From: CBDBCK01 sp965203345
GTDB taxonomy: Bacteria > Chloroflexota > Dehalococcoidia > Lucifugimonadales > Lucifugimonadaceae
Assembly: GCA_965203345.1 (NCBI GenBank)
Contig: CBDBCK010000028.1
Coordinates: forward strand, 620,001 to 684,000
Direction: 5' to 3'
Length of the DNA: 64,000 nt
Part shown: positions 16,147-25,188 of the stretch, one piece after another
Layout: the number at the start of each line of letters is the position of its first letter
Numbering within the stretch: position 1 is the first letter of the stretch
Program-made: the position numbers and the translations under genes
Notes under the pieces: model-generated
What the model was told of the DNA's origin: nothing
The model's input: only the letters and a program-made list of their open reading frames with translations
Database searches by the model: none

Positions 16147-17985
16147 CTAATCGTTGCTGTTAGTAAGTATCTTTTCCAGTAAATCGAATACCTCTTCAAA
16201 ATGCTTGAAGTCCTCCATATCTCCATTCTCACAAAGCCATGTACACAGGTTTGTCTTCTCATCTTTGCAGATAATCCATTCTTCAGGGATCTTTCTTTGT
16301 TCTCCTCGTTCAGTCTTTGCATGCGCTCCAATGCTGTCTATGAATTCCGGTTTATGTTTGCGTGCTTTTTCAATAGTCACCTTCTCAAACAGGTTCTCAA
16401 TGCCTTTTTTAAGTGGATGGTTTTCCTTCTTAGGAATACTCTGTTTAAACATATTTCCTTTGCTATTAGGTTCTTTTGATTGATCACAGTCATACAGGAG
16501 AATTACTTTTTGAGGGATGACGTTTGCAAACCCAGAATTAAAAAATTTCCATCTTTTATCTAAATTTCCAGAACCCTCTCCATCTTCTATTTGGATGCTC
16601 TGAAGTACTTCTTTCCGATCAAGTAATTCCGCGGCTTTTTGTAAATACCTTACATCAGTTGCACCCTCTAGAAATACGATAGGTTTTTGTGTATTTTTTA
16701 TTGCTTCTGTAAACTGCTTTGTTTTAGCAAAAGATTGGTAAGCACTACGGAATTCGCTAAAGTCCTCAGGACTAATTTTTTTCCCTGTTGGCAATCCATA
16801 CAAGGCAAAACCATCCTGACCAAAAAATTTCTCCATACCAAGAACAAAAAAAGGAGAATGAGTTGTAACGATAAATTGAATATTTGGAAACTTTTTTATC
16901 AGTTTAGGGAGTATTTCATACTGATGGATAGTGTGCAGATGTAAATCTATTTCATCCACAATGACAATACCGCGTATATCTTCAATTTTTCCGAAAGAAG
17001 TATATGACAAGTCAAAGTCTCGCAAGATGGACAAAAACAGATTCAGTAAAGAAGCCTCACCACTAGACAATTGAAAAATGTTAGGAACAAGAGTGTTTTT
17101 GTCTCGTATTAGAGAAATTTTTCTGTTTTGTCTTCTCGTAATTCCAAAACGTAAATCACCATCTGCACCAAAGACCAGTCGTGCTATATCAATGGCAATA
17201 TTATGAATTGTTGTCGCTTCACCGCTATAACCTGCATCAATTGGCAAGATTGGTTTAGGTTCTTTACTTTGATTGATAACATTAAAAGGCAGTGAGACAG
17301 TTTTCTTCTCAAAGACGTTAGAATCATATGTTACTTCAAATAACCAGTTTTGATTGTCATGAAGTGATGAGTAGTTAATAATCTTGCGATCTGTATATCC
17401 TGTAGTATGTTTTAGAGTCATATATTCAGCTTTAGTTCTTAGGTTTTCCTCATTCAACCATGCTGGTTCTTCAAATCTATTGTGAGGAAAATAAAGGACA
17501 CAATTATTGTTAAAAATATCTTTTATAGCCGGATTAGGATAAATATCATTTGAATAAAAATTGTTCTTAAGAACACTGCTTTCTTCATCATTCATAGAGT
17601 TCCATAAATCATCAAATGAATTTGCTCCAATAATATCGGCAGGTTTTATAAGAAAATCTTTCTTCAGGCGACGCAGAATTACCTCTTCACAATACAAGTC
17701 CTTTTCAAAATCAACCCGCTCCCAGTAGTATTCAGAACCAGATCTGATATATAGAGAAGAACGAATTTTATATACTTTCCCTTTCTCAATCTCACTGTTT
17801 TCTGGATAGACAACGCCCTGCATACTCATCAACCCATTAACAATATGAGATAACACGATACTTTTTCCAGAGCCATTCTCCCCAACCAGCAAGATCGGCT
17901 TAGGATGCTCCCCGTTGAAGGGTAGGGTAATATCAAGTTGGTCAATTGGACCGTAATTGACGATACGGATTCTCTTCGCGTACAT
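16147..17985 (-). CDS. OLD-family nuclease (AAA ATPase with C-terminal TOPRIM)
   Basis: 612 aa. Walker A VGENGSGKS near residue 36, signature-like QLSSGEASLL, Walker B GIVIVDEIDLHLH, switch His in TTHSPFF. The C-terminal third is a TOPRIM domain with the metal-binding Glu in IVFLEGATD and the Asp pair in LLYDCDQ. This is the layout of overcoming-lysogenization-defect nucleases, which use ATP binding to control DNA nicking or cutting in phage defence. It starts 9 bp after the mod stop, using the mod-terminal GGGGGAG as a probable ribosome site. First cargo (module A) after the complete mod. Confidence 0.88.
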   Translation of the reverse strand: MYAKRIRIVNYGPIDQLDITLPFNGEHPKPILLVGENGSGKSIVLSHIVNGLMSMQGVVYPENSEIEKGKVYKIRSSLYIRSGSEYYWERVDFEKDLYCEEVILRRLKKDFLIKPADIIGANSFDDLWNSMNDEESSVLKNNFYSNDIYPNPAIKDIFNNNCVLYFPHNRFEEPAWLNEENLRTKAEYMTLKHTTGYTDRKIINYSSLHDNQNWLFEVTYDSNVFEKKTVSLPFNVINQSKEPKPILPIDAGYSGEATTIHNIAIDIARLVFGADGDLRFGITRRQNRKISLIRDKNTLVPNIFQLSSGEASLLNLFLSILRDFDLSYTSFGKIEDIRGIVIVDEIDLHLHTIHQYEILPKLIKKFPNIQFIVTTHSPFFVLGMEKFFGQDGFALYGLPTGKKISPEDFSEFRSAYQSFAKTKQFTEAIKNTQKPIVFLEGATDVRYLQKAAELLDRKEVLQSIQIEDGEGSGNLDKRWKFFNSGFANVIPQKVILLYDCDQSKEPNSKGNMFKQSIPKKENHPLKKGIENLFEKVTIEKARKHKPEFIDSIGAHAKTERGEQRKIPEEWIICKDEKTNLCTWLCENGDMEDFKHFEEVFDLLEKILTNSND

Positions 17986-17994
17986 GGATCTTTC

Positions 17995-20661
17995 TCACTC
18001 CCCCCACCACAAGTAGGGTTTGACTAGCGATACAAAACGCTGTTTCTCTTCTGCGGTCATGGTTGCCGTGTCGGTTTTTTCAGTTGTGCCGTCCTCAAAG
18101 GTTACGCTGTCCGCAGTGCGTTTACGGATTTGTTTTCCGAGAATGTTTGACAGGGATTCAGCGATGTCTATGTCGGGGTATAGGTCCTGGAGGTTGATGT
18201 CCAGCTCACCATTTTCTGAAGGTTTGACGATATGGGCGAGTTTGTCGTCGCCGAAGAATACATATTGTTCAAATGGGGATTTTGTGCTGTCTAGTTCCAG
18301 TTGTTCACCATCTTTGTAGCGGGAGTTTTGCAGGGTTTCCTCGTATTGTTCCAGTGTGTAGTATTTGAGGAAGTGGCTGATGCCTTCGTGGGAAACGGGC
18401 TTGCCGTCTTTCCAGTCTTTGGAATAGACCACCTTCTTTATGCGGGGGAGCAGGACGGTATGAAAATATTCTCCCATTTCAATAAGTAGGTATTTTCGAT
18501 TGCCGCCGTCTTCTCTATTTAGGTTGATGACTGCGTGGGCAGTGGTGCCGGAACCGGCGAAAAAATCAAGCGTCACTCCGTTTCCATTTATTGAAGAAGC
18601 ATTGACTAATTCTTCGTAAAGAGAAGTCGGATGACAATATGAAAATTCCAACCGCATGTTATCTATTTCTGTTTTTCCTCTTCTGCCGTTTTGAATGACT
18701 GTTGAAACTGATCGTCTGGATTCTTTCTTTAGGCATATCTTGCGCTGCGGCTGAGTAGTTTCGTCTTTACCGAACAAAATCTCTTGTTTCTCAAGAAGTC
18801 CTTTCATTTTTTCCGGCGACTGCGACCAACCTCTTTCTGGAACCAGACACGGTTTTTTAGTCACCGGATGCGTTAGCGGAACAAAGAATTTACTAGGAGC
18901 CGGGTTAGGATTCGGCCACACCATAGCCACTCCCCTGTATACTTGCCCTCTGTTATCTAAAAATTGGTAGGCGCGTTCGCCGCCCGAAAAATCTTTATTG
19001 CTAACAACCCACAGAGAAAATTCCTTGCGTGTTGCATCACCCACACCACCATGCTTTGAAATGAGTTCTTTAGCCTTGGCGAGAATCAGCCGGATGTTCG
19101 TGTTTTTAAGATAAAAGGCTCCCTCATGTCTGGTGCGCCACAAAATATACTCATGCCTGGTCGCAATACCCTTGGCACCCATCATAGGGTTCTTTTTGTC
19201 CCAAATTACCGTTCCCGCATTCGACAGGCCGATACTGTCCATCAGGAGATGCAACCTTTCGTATTCATGCTCATCAATATGACATAGAAAAGAGCCATTA
19301 TCAGAGAGAAACGAAGCACCCAGGGCTGCCCGGTTTTCCATCATGGTCAGCCAACTGGAATGCTGATATTCATTCCGATAAAGAAAGCCACTCGTCTTCG
19401 TATTATAGGGTGGGTCAATGTGAACACACTGTACATGTCCCGCATACCTTGTCCCCAAACTATTCAACGCCTGCCAATTCTCACTATGCACCAATTCACC
19501 ATCCAACACTTCATCCAAATTTCCTAACTCGTCAAGAATCTTCAATTCTAAATCCTTGAAATGCTTTGTATCCAAAGGCAGAAATTTGTGATTCTGATTC
19601 ACACCGTTCTTATCGCCTATACTTTTCTGCCTGCTGAGAATGTCTTTCATTGAAAAATAGTCATTCACCATTCCAAGTTCCCGCCATTCGGCAATCTGCT
19701 TTTCTGCCCCCTTATGTTGTATTATCTTCTTTAAAACCTCGTCCGCCAGTCTGTCAATCGTTACTACATAATTAACGTTGCGGACAAACTTCGGCTTTTC
19801 CCACACACGACGGAGTTCGTCCTCAAACTGCGCGATAAAATCGATAATGTCATAGGCGGTATCCTTAATCGCCTGAATCTGTTTAATTCTTTTTTCCTCA
19901 AAGATGGTTTCTTCCTGAAAGATGTATTGATAAACCCACAAATCAAACTGCTCGCGCAGAAAACCACGGGCGTCCTTATTTATGAAAAAGTCCGCTTCAG
20001 TCTGGCGGCGGAATACGCTTATGGCTTTTTGCAGTTGCTCATCGGTCAGCGAAATACCTACTCTACGGGATTGCTTGATAATTTCATCAGTCTTTGTTCT
20101 TGTGCCTTTTTGAGAATAAGAAACTTTGAGATGGACAACCCTCCCTTCATTTCCCGCCTTGGCTTCCCCAAAAGCAAAAACGAACTCTCTCTTCTCGTTG
20201 TTTTTCTTGTGTTCCACTTCGGAAGCGTCAAAGTAAAACCGTCTCGTGTTTTGCGGCTTGCCTTCCTCGCTTAATTCAACGGGCATTGAGCGCACAAGCA
20301 CATCGGACTTGACATAGTAGAGCATCTGCGTTTTCCACGACAGCGCGACGTCTTGCCCGTCTTCATAGACGCGCTCGTAGGTTTTGGAGAATGCCGGAAG
20401 GTGGCGGAAATAGATGGAGCCGCTTTCGCAGAAGTAGCGGTGGAAGAAAGTGTAGAGTTTGTCAAAAAGTTCCTCGCGGAAGGAGGAATCTGGTTTCGCG
20501 CGCTTGTCAATTTCCTCCATCAGCTGCGGGCGGATGGATTGAAAATGGGAGCGCTTCATCCGCATCAGGTTGACGAAGCCGGAGTCTCCGTCCACTTCCG
20601 CGCCTGTGAATAACGCCTCAAGCTCATCTAAAAAACGCTTTTCTTTTACGCCTATGGTCAT
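17995..20661 (-). CDS. mod: Type III DNA methyltransferase, Mod subunit
   Basis: 888 aa. Motif IV DPPY at 416-419 precedes the SAM-binding motif I FAGSGT at 701-706, the beta-class order of type III Mod proteins, which make N6-methyladenine on one strand. Between them lies the target recognition region; the first ~400 residues are a helical N-terminal extension found in the long Mod subfamily. The last ~90 codons (from YVFFGDDK) are the source of the copies at 13323-13595 and 15602-15874. The matching Res is 10 kb downstream (4795-7794), so a functional enzyme requires expression through the cargo array or separate promoters. Confidence 0.93.
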   Translation of the reverse strand: MTIGVKEKRFLDELEALFTGAEVDGDSGFVNLMRMKRSHFQSIRPQLMEEIDKRAKPDSSFREELFDKLYTFFHRYFCESGSIYFRHLPAFSKTYERVYEDGQDVALSWKTQMLYYVKSDVLVRSMPVELSEEGKPQNTRRFYFDASEVEHKKNNEKREFVFAFGEAKAGNEGRVVHLKVSYSQKGTRTKTDEIIKQSRRVGISLTDEQLQKAISVFRRQTEADFFINKDARGFLREQFDLWVYQYIFQEETIFEEKRIKQIQAIKDTAYDIIDFIAQFEDELRRVWEKPKFVRNVNYVVTIDRLADEVLKKIIQHKGAEKQIAEWRELGMVNDYFSMKDILSRQKSIGDKNGVNQNHKFLPLDTKHFKDLELKILDELGNLDEVLDGELVHSENWQALNSLGTRYAGHVQCVHIDPPYNTKTSGFLYRNEYQHSSWLTMMENRAALGASFLSDNGSFLCHIDEHEYERLHLLMDSIGLSNAGTVIWDKKNPMMGAKGIATRHEYILWRTRHEGAFYLKNTNIRLILAKAKELISKHGGVGDATRKEFSLWVVSNKDFSGGERAYQFLDNRGQVYRGVAMVWPNPNPAPSKFFVPLTHPVTKKPCLVPERGWSQSPEKMKGLLEKQEILFGKDETTQPQRKICLKKESRRSVSTVIQNGRRGKTEIDNMRLEFSYCHPTSLYEELVNASSINGNGVTLDFFAGSGTTAHAVINLNREDGGNRKYLLIEMGEYFHTVLLPRIKKVVYSKDWKDGKPVSHEGISHFLKYYTLEQYEETLQNSRYKDGEQLELDSTKSPFEQYVFFGDDKLAHIVKPSENGELDINLQDLYPDIDIAESLSNILGKQIRKRTADSVTFEDGTTEKTDTATMTAEEKQRFVSLVKPYLWWGE

Positions 20662-20848
20662 TTTGAAAGGATTACCTCTATTTCACCTTTTTGTTTAGCT
20701 AGTGCAGTTTCTACCATAGCGGTTTTGGATTTTTATTTTAAATTGTAGAGCGCCAGATAGAATGTCTGGGATACCTCAAGGTTACGTTGCTAAAAGCTGT
20801 TGCCGTATTGTTGCGTAACTCCGTTGGTTGTTCCGTTCATATAAGGCT

Positions 20849-21962
20849 TCACTCCTGTTGCTGTGCGGCTTGGGCTTCCCGCACGAGAGACGCCTCCAGG
20901 AAGCCGTTTATATTGCCGTCCAGCACCTTGACGGCGTCCGTCATCTGGAAGTTGGTTCGGTGGTCTTTCACCATCTGGTAGGGGTGTATGAAGTAAGACC
21001 TTGCCTGATTTCCGAATTCTGCGGCGATGTGTTCGCCTTTGAGTCTGCGTTGTTTTTCCCTGCGTTTTTGCATCTCAAGGTCGAGTAGGCGCGCCTGAAG
21101 TATATGTAGCGCCGTCTGCCTGTTCTGCAATTGAGACCTCTCGTTTTGCACTGAAACGACTATGCCCGTAGGTATGTGCTTGACTCGGACTGCTGTCGAG
21201 TTTTTCTGCACGCTCTGCCCTCCGTGTCCGCTGGCTCGGAAGAAGTCGTAGTGGAGGTCGTCCGGGTTTATCTTTACCTCTTCTTCGTCTTCTGGTTCTG
21301 GTAAGACCTCAATCAGTGCAAAGCTGGTGTGGCGTCGGTGATCGGAGTCGAACGGTGAAAGTCGTATAAGCCTGTGCACGCCTCTTTCTGTTTGCAGGTA
21401 TCCGTATGCATTACTGCCTTCCACCCTTATTGTGGATGACCTTATACCTGCCTCTTCTCCGGGTGCGCGGTGCATCAGTTCCCATTTGAATCCTCGGCTC
21501 TCTGCCCATCTTGCATACATCCTGACCAGCATATCTGCCCAGTCCTGCGCGTCTACACCTCCCGCGCCTGATTTTACGGATAAGATAGCTGGGCGCGAAT
21601 CATATTCGCCCGTCATTTGCAGGTCAAGCTCCATCTTCTCAAGGAGTTCCTGAACGTCTGCCTTCTCTTGTTCTATCTGACCTGTAAGTGACTGTTCTTT
21701 CTCGTCTACAGCCATTACGGTGAGCTCCTCAAGCTCGTCCGCTCTTTTTAGCAGTTCCGACCATGCAGAGTGTCGTGTCTGAAGTTCTGCGACCTGACGC
21801 ATCACTTTACGGGCTTTTCGGCTGTTTTCCCAAAAGCGGTCGTCCATCGAAAGCTGCACGAGAGCGTCTATGCGCTCTTTCAGTACCGGGAGGTCAAAGA
21901 CGCCCCGCAGCTTCGGCGACGCGTACACGTAACTGCGAGGTTTGGGATAGTAGTTCTTGCAT
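20849..21962 (-). CDS. prfB: Peptide chain release factor 2, programmed +1 frameshift
   Basis: The long frame (from 21893 down) carries the class-I release-factor core with the catalytic SGHGGQSVQ motif that triggers peptidyl-tRNA hydrolysis at UGA and UAA. The conserved N-terminus lies in the other frame: from the ATG at 21962 it reads MQELLSQTSQLRVRVAEAAG RL and then hits UGA at 21894-21896. Skipping one base there (CUU UGA C) joins both frames, giving a protein of about 366 aa. A GTG at 21928 in the long frame would make a shortened protein and is probably not used. Feedback: low RF2 lets ribosomes pause and shift. prfB is upstream of mod on the same strand. Confidence 0.95.
21893..21907 (-). 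promoter_or_regulatory. RF2 autoregulatory +1 frameshift site
   Basis: Minus strand CGGGG CGT CTT TGA C: slippery codon CUU, in-frame UGA with the unfavourable 3' C, and an internal Shine-Dalgarno-like GGGG three bases ahead of CUU. Element order and spacing match the classical prfB site. The stop is codon 23 here. Confidence 0.95.
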
Positions 21963-22148
21963 AAGGTTTTTGGTAAGCTGTTGAGACGCCTGCCGTTTGA
22001 CGTGTGTTATATGGTGTTACGATAGATTATTATATGTGAGGGAGTGCTTTTTATGTGTTCTCCATGAGCCCTGAAATTGGTTGTCTAGTGCCGTTCCCTA
22101 CGGATACAGTGATAAAGACGGGTTTTATGGATGAATCTCCTTAGACGT

Positions 22149-22224
22149 CGGGGCATGGCGCAGTTGGCAGCGCATCCGGCTGGGGGCCGGAAGGCCACAG
22201 GTTCGAGTCCTGTTGCCCCGACCA
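22149..22224 (+). tRNA. tRNA-Pro (anticodon GGG)
   Basis: A full cloverleaf: acceptor CGGGGCA/TGCCCCG, D arm GCGC-AGTTGGCA-GCGC, anticodon arm TCCGG-CTGGGGG-CCGGA with anticodon GGG (reads CCC/CCU), T arm ACAGG-TTCGAGT-CCTGT, discriminator A and encoded CCA (22222-22224). It lies on the plus strand in the gap between two minus-strand genes, prfB and the oxidoreductase gene. Confidence 0.97.
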
Positions 22225-22249
22225 CTATGAATTTCTTTAGAGCCCGGTT

Positions 22250-25168
22250 TTACGTCAGGGTATCGGGCAGCGCGTCAGCGAGTATTTCGGCGAGGTAGCG
22301 AGGGCGTCTATTGGTTCCGTCTTCAATTTGCTGACGGCATGAGATGCCAGTGACGGCTATCTCGGATGATGGAGCGGCGTCTCTTACGGCCGGCAATAAC
22401 CGTTCCTCTGCTATACGCATGGATATTTCGTAGTGTTCTTTTTCAAAACCGAAGGATCCGGCCATGCCACAGCATCCAGAGTCTATAAGTGAGCAGGAGT
22501 AGTTAGGGGGCAGGTTTAAGGCCTCTACTGCGGCGTTAGTTCCACGCAGAGATTTTTCGTGACAATGTACGTGCAACCTCACCTCTTTCTTCAAATCCGA
22601 CCACTCAATGGATTGTCCGCCGTCCGTTGTGCATTCTGTGATCAGTTCTTGGAGCATCACTACTGCGTCTGATACCTCTTTGGCGCGCGGGTCTTTTGGC
22701 AAGAGATCCGGATATTCGTCTATCAAAGTTGCTACACAACTGGCTTCACACCCTACGATTTTGGCGCCCTTTGTAACGAAGGGATGCAACACCTCTACGT
22801 TGTGTGCGGCGTTGATTCGAGCAGTATCCAGCATACCCTTTGATATCATCGGTCGTCCGCAACATCTGCGGTTAGCGACAATCTGCACTCTATAACCCGC
22901 GGCTTCCAGAAGACGTACGGCGCCCATTGCGGCTTCCGGATAGTTGAAATTGGTGAAGGTATCGTGGAAGAATACGACGAGGCCTCTTGATCCTGTGGTG
23001 TTCGGTTTATGTAATAAGAATCGTCTTTCAAAAGTTCTGGAAGCGATTTTTGGCAGGCGGCGTCTGGGATGAATGCCCAATATTTGGCCTGCCAGACGGA
23101 AGGGCACGGAACGGATAGCCCTACTTGCTAGAGGGGCTAAAGAACCTGCCTTGGCCGTCAACGCGTTCAGCATGTGTATATGGGCAATGAAGAGGGAGCG
23201 TAAGGGACGTCTGTGCTTGTTTTTGTAGTACCCATAGAGGAACTCGGACTTTAATTTTGCCATGTCCACCTTGGAAGGGCATTCGGATTTGCAAGCCTTG
23301 CACTCCAGGCAGAGGTCCAGGGCGTTGAACATGCGGCTTGAGTAGATATCCTTCTGCGGCAACGCCCCAGTGATTGTAGCACGTAGAAGGTTGGCACGTC
23401 CTCTAGTGGAGTGTTCTTCCTCTCGGGTGGCCATATATGAGGGACACATCACACCAGCTTCGAGCTTGCGGCATGCTCCTACTCCGTTGCACTTCTCAAT
23501 GGCGGCGGCAAACCCTCCTTCTTCCGAAAAATCCAAAGTCGTATCTACCGGTATGGTGAAGTAGTTGGCACCATACCGGAGGTTTTCCGTCATCGGTGGG
23601 GTGTCGAATATCTTGCCCGGGTTCATCAGTCCGTCTGGGTCAAATGTCCGTTTAATATCTCTGAAATTCTGGATCAGGACGTTCCCGAACATTTTTTCGG
23701 CCCATGCACCGCGCACTATACCATCACCATGCTCACCCGTGAAAACTCCTCCGAACTCAAGCGCAAGGCTACTTATCTCATCCGCTATTTGGCGCATCTT
23801 TTCAACACCGTCAGCGGTTTTCAGGTTTATGACTGGTCGGAAGTGCAAACATCCTACGGAAGCATGCCCATAGCAGCCGGCCTCCGTCCCATAGCGGCGC
23901 ACTATCTCATCGAATCGCCTGGCGTACTCCGGCAATCGTTCCGGCGCAACGGCTGTATCTTCTACAAACGGTATAGGCTTAGCGTCGCCTGGTATATTCA
24001 TCATCAAGCCTAATCCAGCTTCCCTCATAGCCCAGACTTTTTTCTGATCTTCAGGGCGAGTAAGTGTAACTACTGCATAGGCGGACGTGTGGGACAATAG
24101 ACGGCTTTTTAGACGTTCTGCTTTGGCTGCTGCCTCGTCCTCGTCTTTACCTGTCGTCTCTATGACCAGGATGTCGCTGGGATCCCCTTCCATAAAGTCG
24201 AGCATTCGCCCGAAACCCAAAGAGAGGCGCGCCTGTTCAATAATCATCCCACCGATATGTTCAACGGCAGCGGGTTCTTCCTCCAAAACGAGGACGGTGG
24301 CCTCCATGGCAGGCTCCAGTTGGCGAAAATGCGCTATAGTCAGCGCTTTTGCCTTAGGTAGCGGCTCCAGACGTAGCCGGGCTTCAGTTACGGAGGCGAG
24401 CGTACCTTCCGACCCGACTATCAACTTGGCGAGGTTTACGCGCTCTATGTCTTGGATGAGGTCCAGATTATATCCGCCTATTCTGCGCATTATCTTGGGA
24501 AAGCGACGTTCCACTTCCTGCCTGGCCTTTTGCGCCGTCTCTGTTGTCCCTCTGTATATTTGGCCTTCCAGCGTGTTGGTCGCCATCTTCGCCTCTAGAT
24601 GCGAGGTGCCGTTCAGTTCACCAAATTGAACCGAGCTCCCATCCGACAATATCGCACTGATATCTATTACTTGGTCTACGGTCTTGCCGTATATGATTGA
24701 GTGCGCTCCGCAAGAATTGTTGCCTATAGCTCCTCCGATAGTAGCCCTTGAAGCGGTTGAAGGATCGGGAGTGAAGAAAATACCGTTATCCGCTAGTTCT
24801 CTATTGAGTGCGTTTATTGTTATGCCGGGCTGAACCTCCGTCCATCGCTCTTCGGCGTTGACCTTCTTTACTTTGTTCATGTATTTTGAGAAGTCCAGGA
24901 CTATGCCGTGTGTAACTGTCTGTCCTGATAGTCCTGTCCCTCCACCCCTTGGCATCACACTGACTCCTGCCTGGCGTGCCGTCTCTACTACTGCAGCAAC
25001 GTCGTCAGCGTCGCGGGGTAGCACAACGCCCAATGGCTTCATTTGGTAGATGGATGCATCGGTGGAGTATAACACACGGGAAAAGTCGTCAAATCTGACT
25101 TCGCCGCCTATAGAGCGCGTCAGCTCCCGTTCAATATCGGTAGAGAGTACTCTCTCGGATGTTTGCAA
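22250..25168 (-). CDS. FAD-linked oxidase fused to an Fe-S (GlpC/CCG-type) oxidoreductase
   Basis: 972 aa from the TTG at 25168. The N-terminal half is a GlcD/D-lactate dehydrogenase flavoprotein with the FAD-binding PCMH loop MPRGGGTGLSGQT and the C-terminal cap (FTGEHGDGIVRG). The second half has a 4Fe-4S ferredoxin-like part (CLECKACKSECP) and two CCG modules (RRCCGRP, SGCCGMAGSFGFE) that bind another cluster, as in GlpC/LutA/HdrB. Such fusions oxidise 2-hydroxyacids (glycolate, D-lactate or 2-hydroxyglutarate) and pass electrons to the membrane pool; the exact substrate is unclear. The frame stays open to 25294 but that would overlap the TerC gene, and conserved sequence begins after 25168. 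Confidence 0.87.
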   Translation of the reverse strand: MQTSERVLSTDIERELTRSIGGEVRFDDFSRVLYSTDASIYQMKPLGVVLPRDADDVAAVVETARQAGVSVMPRGGGTGLSGQTVTHGIVLDFSKYMNKVKKVNAEERWTEVQPGITINALNRELADNGIFFTPDPSTASRATIGGAIGNNSCGAHSIIYGKTVDQVIDISAILSDGSSVQFGELNGTSHLEAKMATNTLEGQIYRGTTETAQKARQEVERRFPKIMRRIGGYNLDLIQDIERVNLAKLIVGSEGTLASVTEARLRLEPLPKAKALTIAHFRQLEPAMEATVLVLEEEPAAVEHIGGMIIEQARLSLGFGRMLDFMEGDPSDILVIETTGKDEDEAAAKAERLKSRLLSHTSAYAVVTLTRPEDQKKVWAMREAGLGLMMNIPGDAKPIPFVEDTAVAPERLPEYARRFDEIVRRYGTEAGCYGHASVGCLHFRPVINLKTADGVEKMRQIADEISSLALEFGGVFTGEHGDGIVRGAWAEKMFGNVLIQNFRDIKRTFDPDGLMNPGKIFDTPPMTENLRYGANYFTIPVDTTLDFSEEGGFAAAIEKCNGVGACRKLEAGVMCPSYMATREEEHSTRGRANLLRATITGALPQKDIYSSRMFNALDLCLECKACKSECPSKVDMAKLKSEFLYGYYKNKHRRPLRSLFIAHIHMLNALTAKAGSLAPLASRAIRSVPFRLAGQILGIHPRRRLPKIASRTFERRFLLHKPNTTGSRGLVVFFHDTFTNFNYPEAAMGAVRLLEAAGYRVQIVANRRCCGRPMISKGMLDTARINAAHNVEVLHPFVTKGAKIVGCEASCVATLIDEYPDLLPKDPRAKEVSDAVVMLQELITECTTDGGQSIEWSDLKKEVRLHVHCHEKSLRGTNAAVEALNLPPNYSCSLIDSGCCGMAGSFGFEKEHYEISMRIAEERLLPAVRDAAPSSEIAVTGISCRQQIEDGTNRRPRYLAEILADALPDTLT

Positions 25169-25188
25169 GACCTTATCGCGATGACCGT

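Noticed and set aside
4795..20661. Classical transposon-mediated acquisition of cargo
   Set aside because: No transposase, terminal inverted repeats or target-site duplications are seen around the modules; the flanks are mod and res fragments.
24087..24629. 180-codon frame opposite the FAD/Fe-S gene
   Set aside because: Antisense shadow of conserved coding sequence, rich in Ser and Arg as expected from such shadows.
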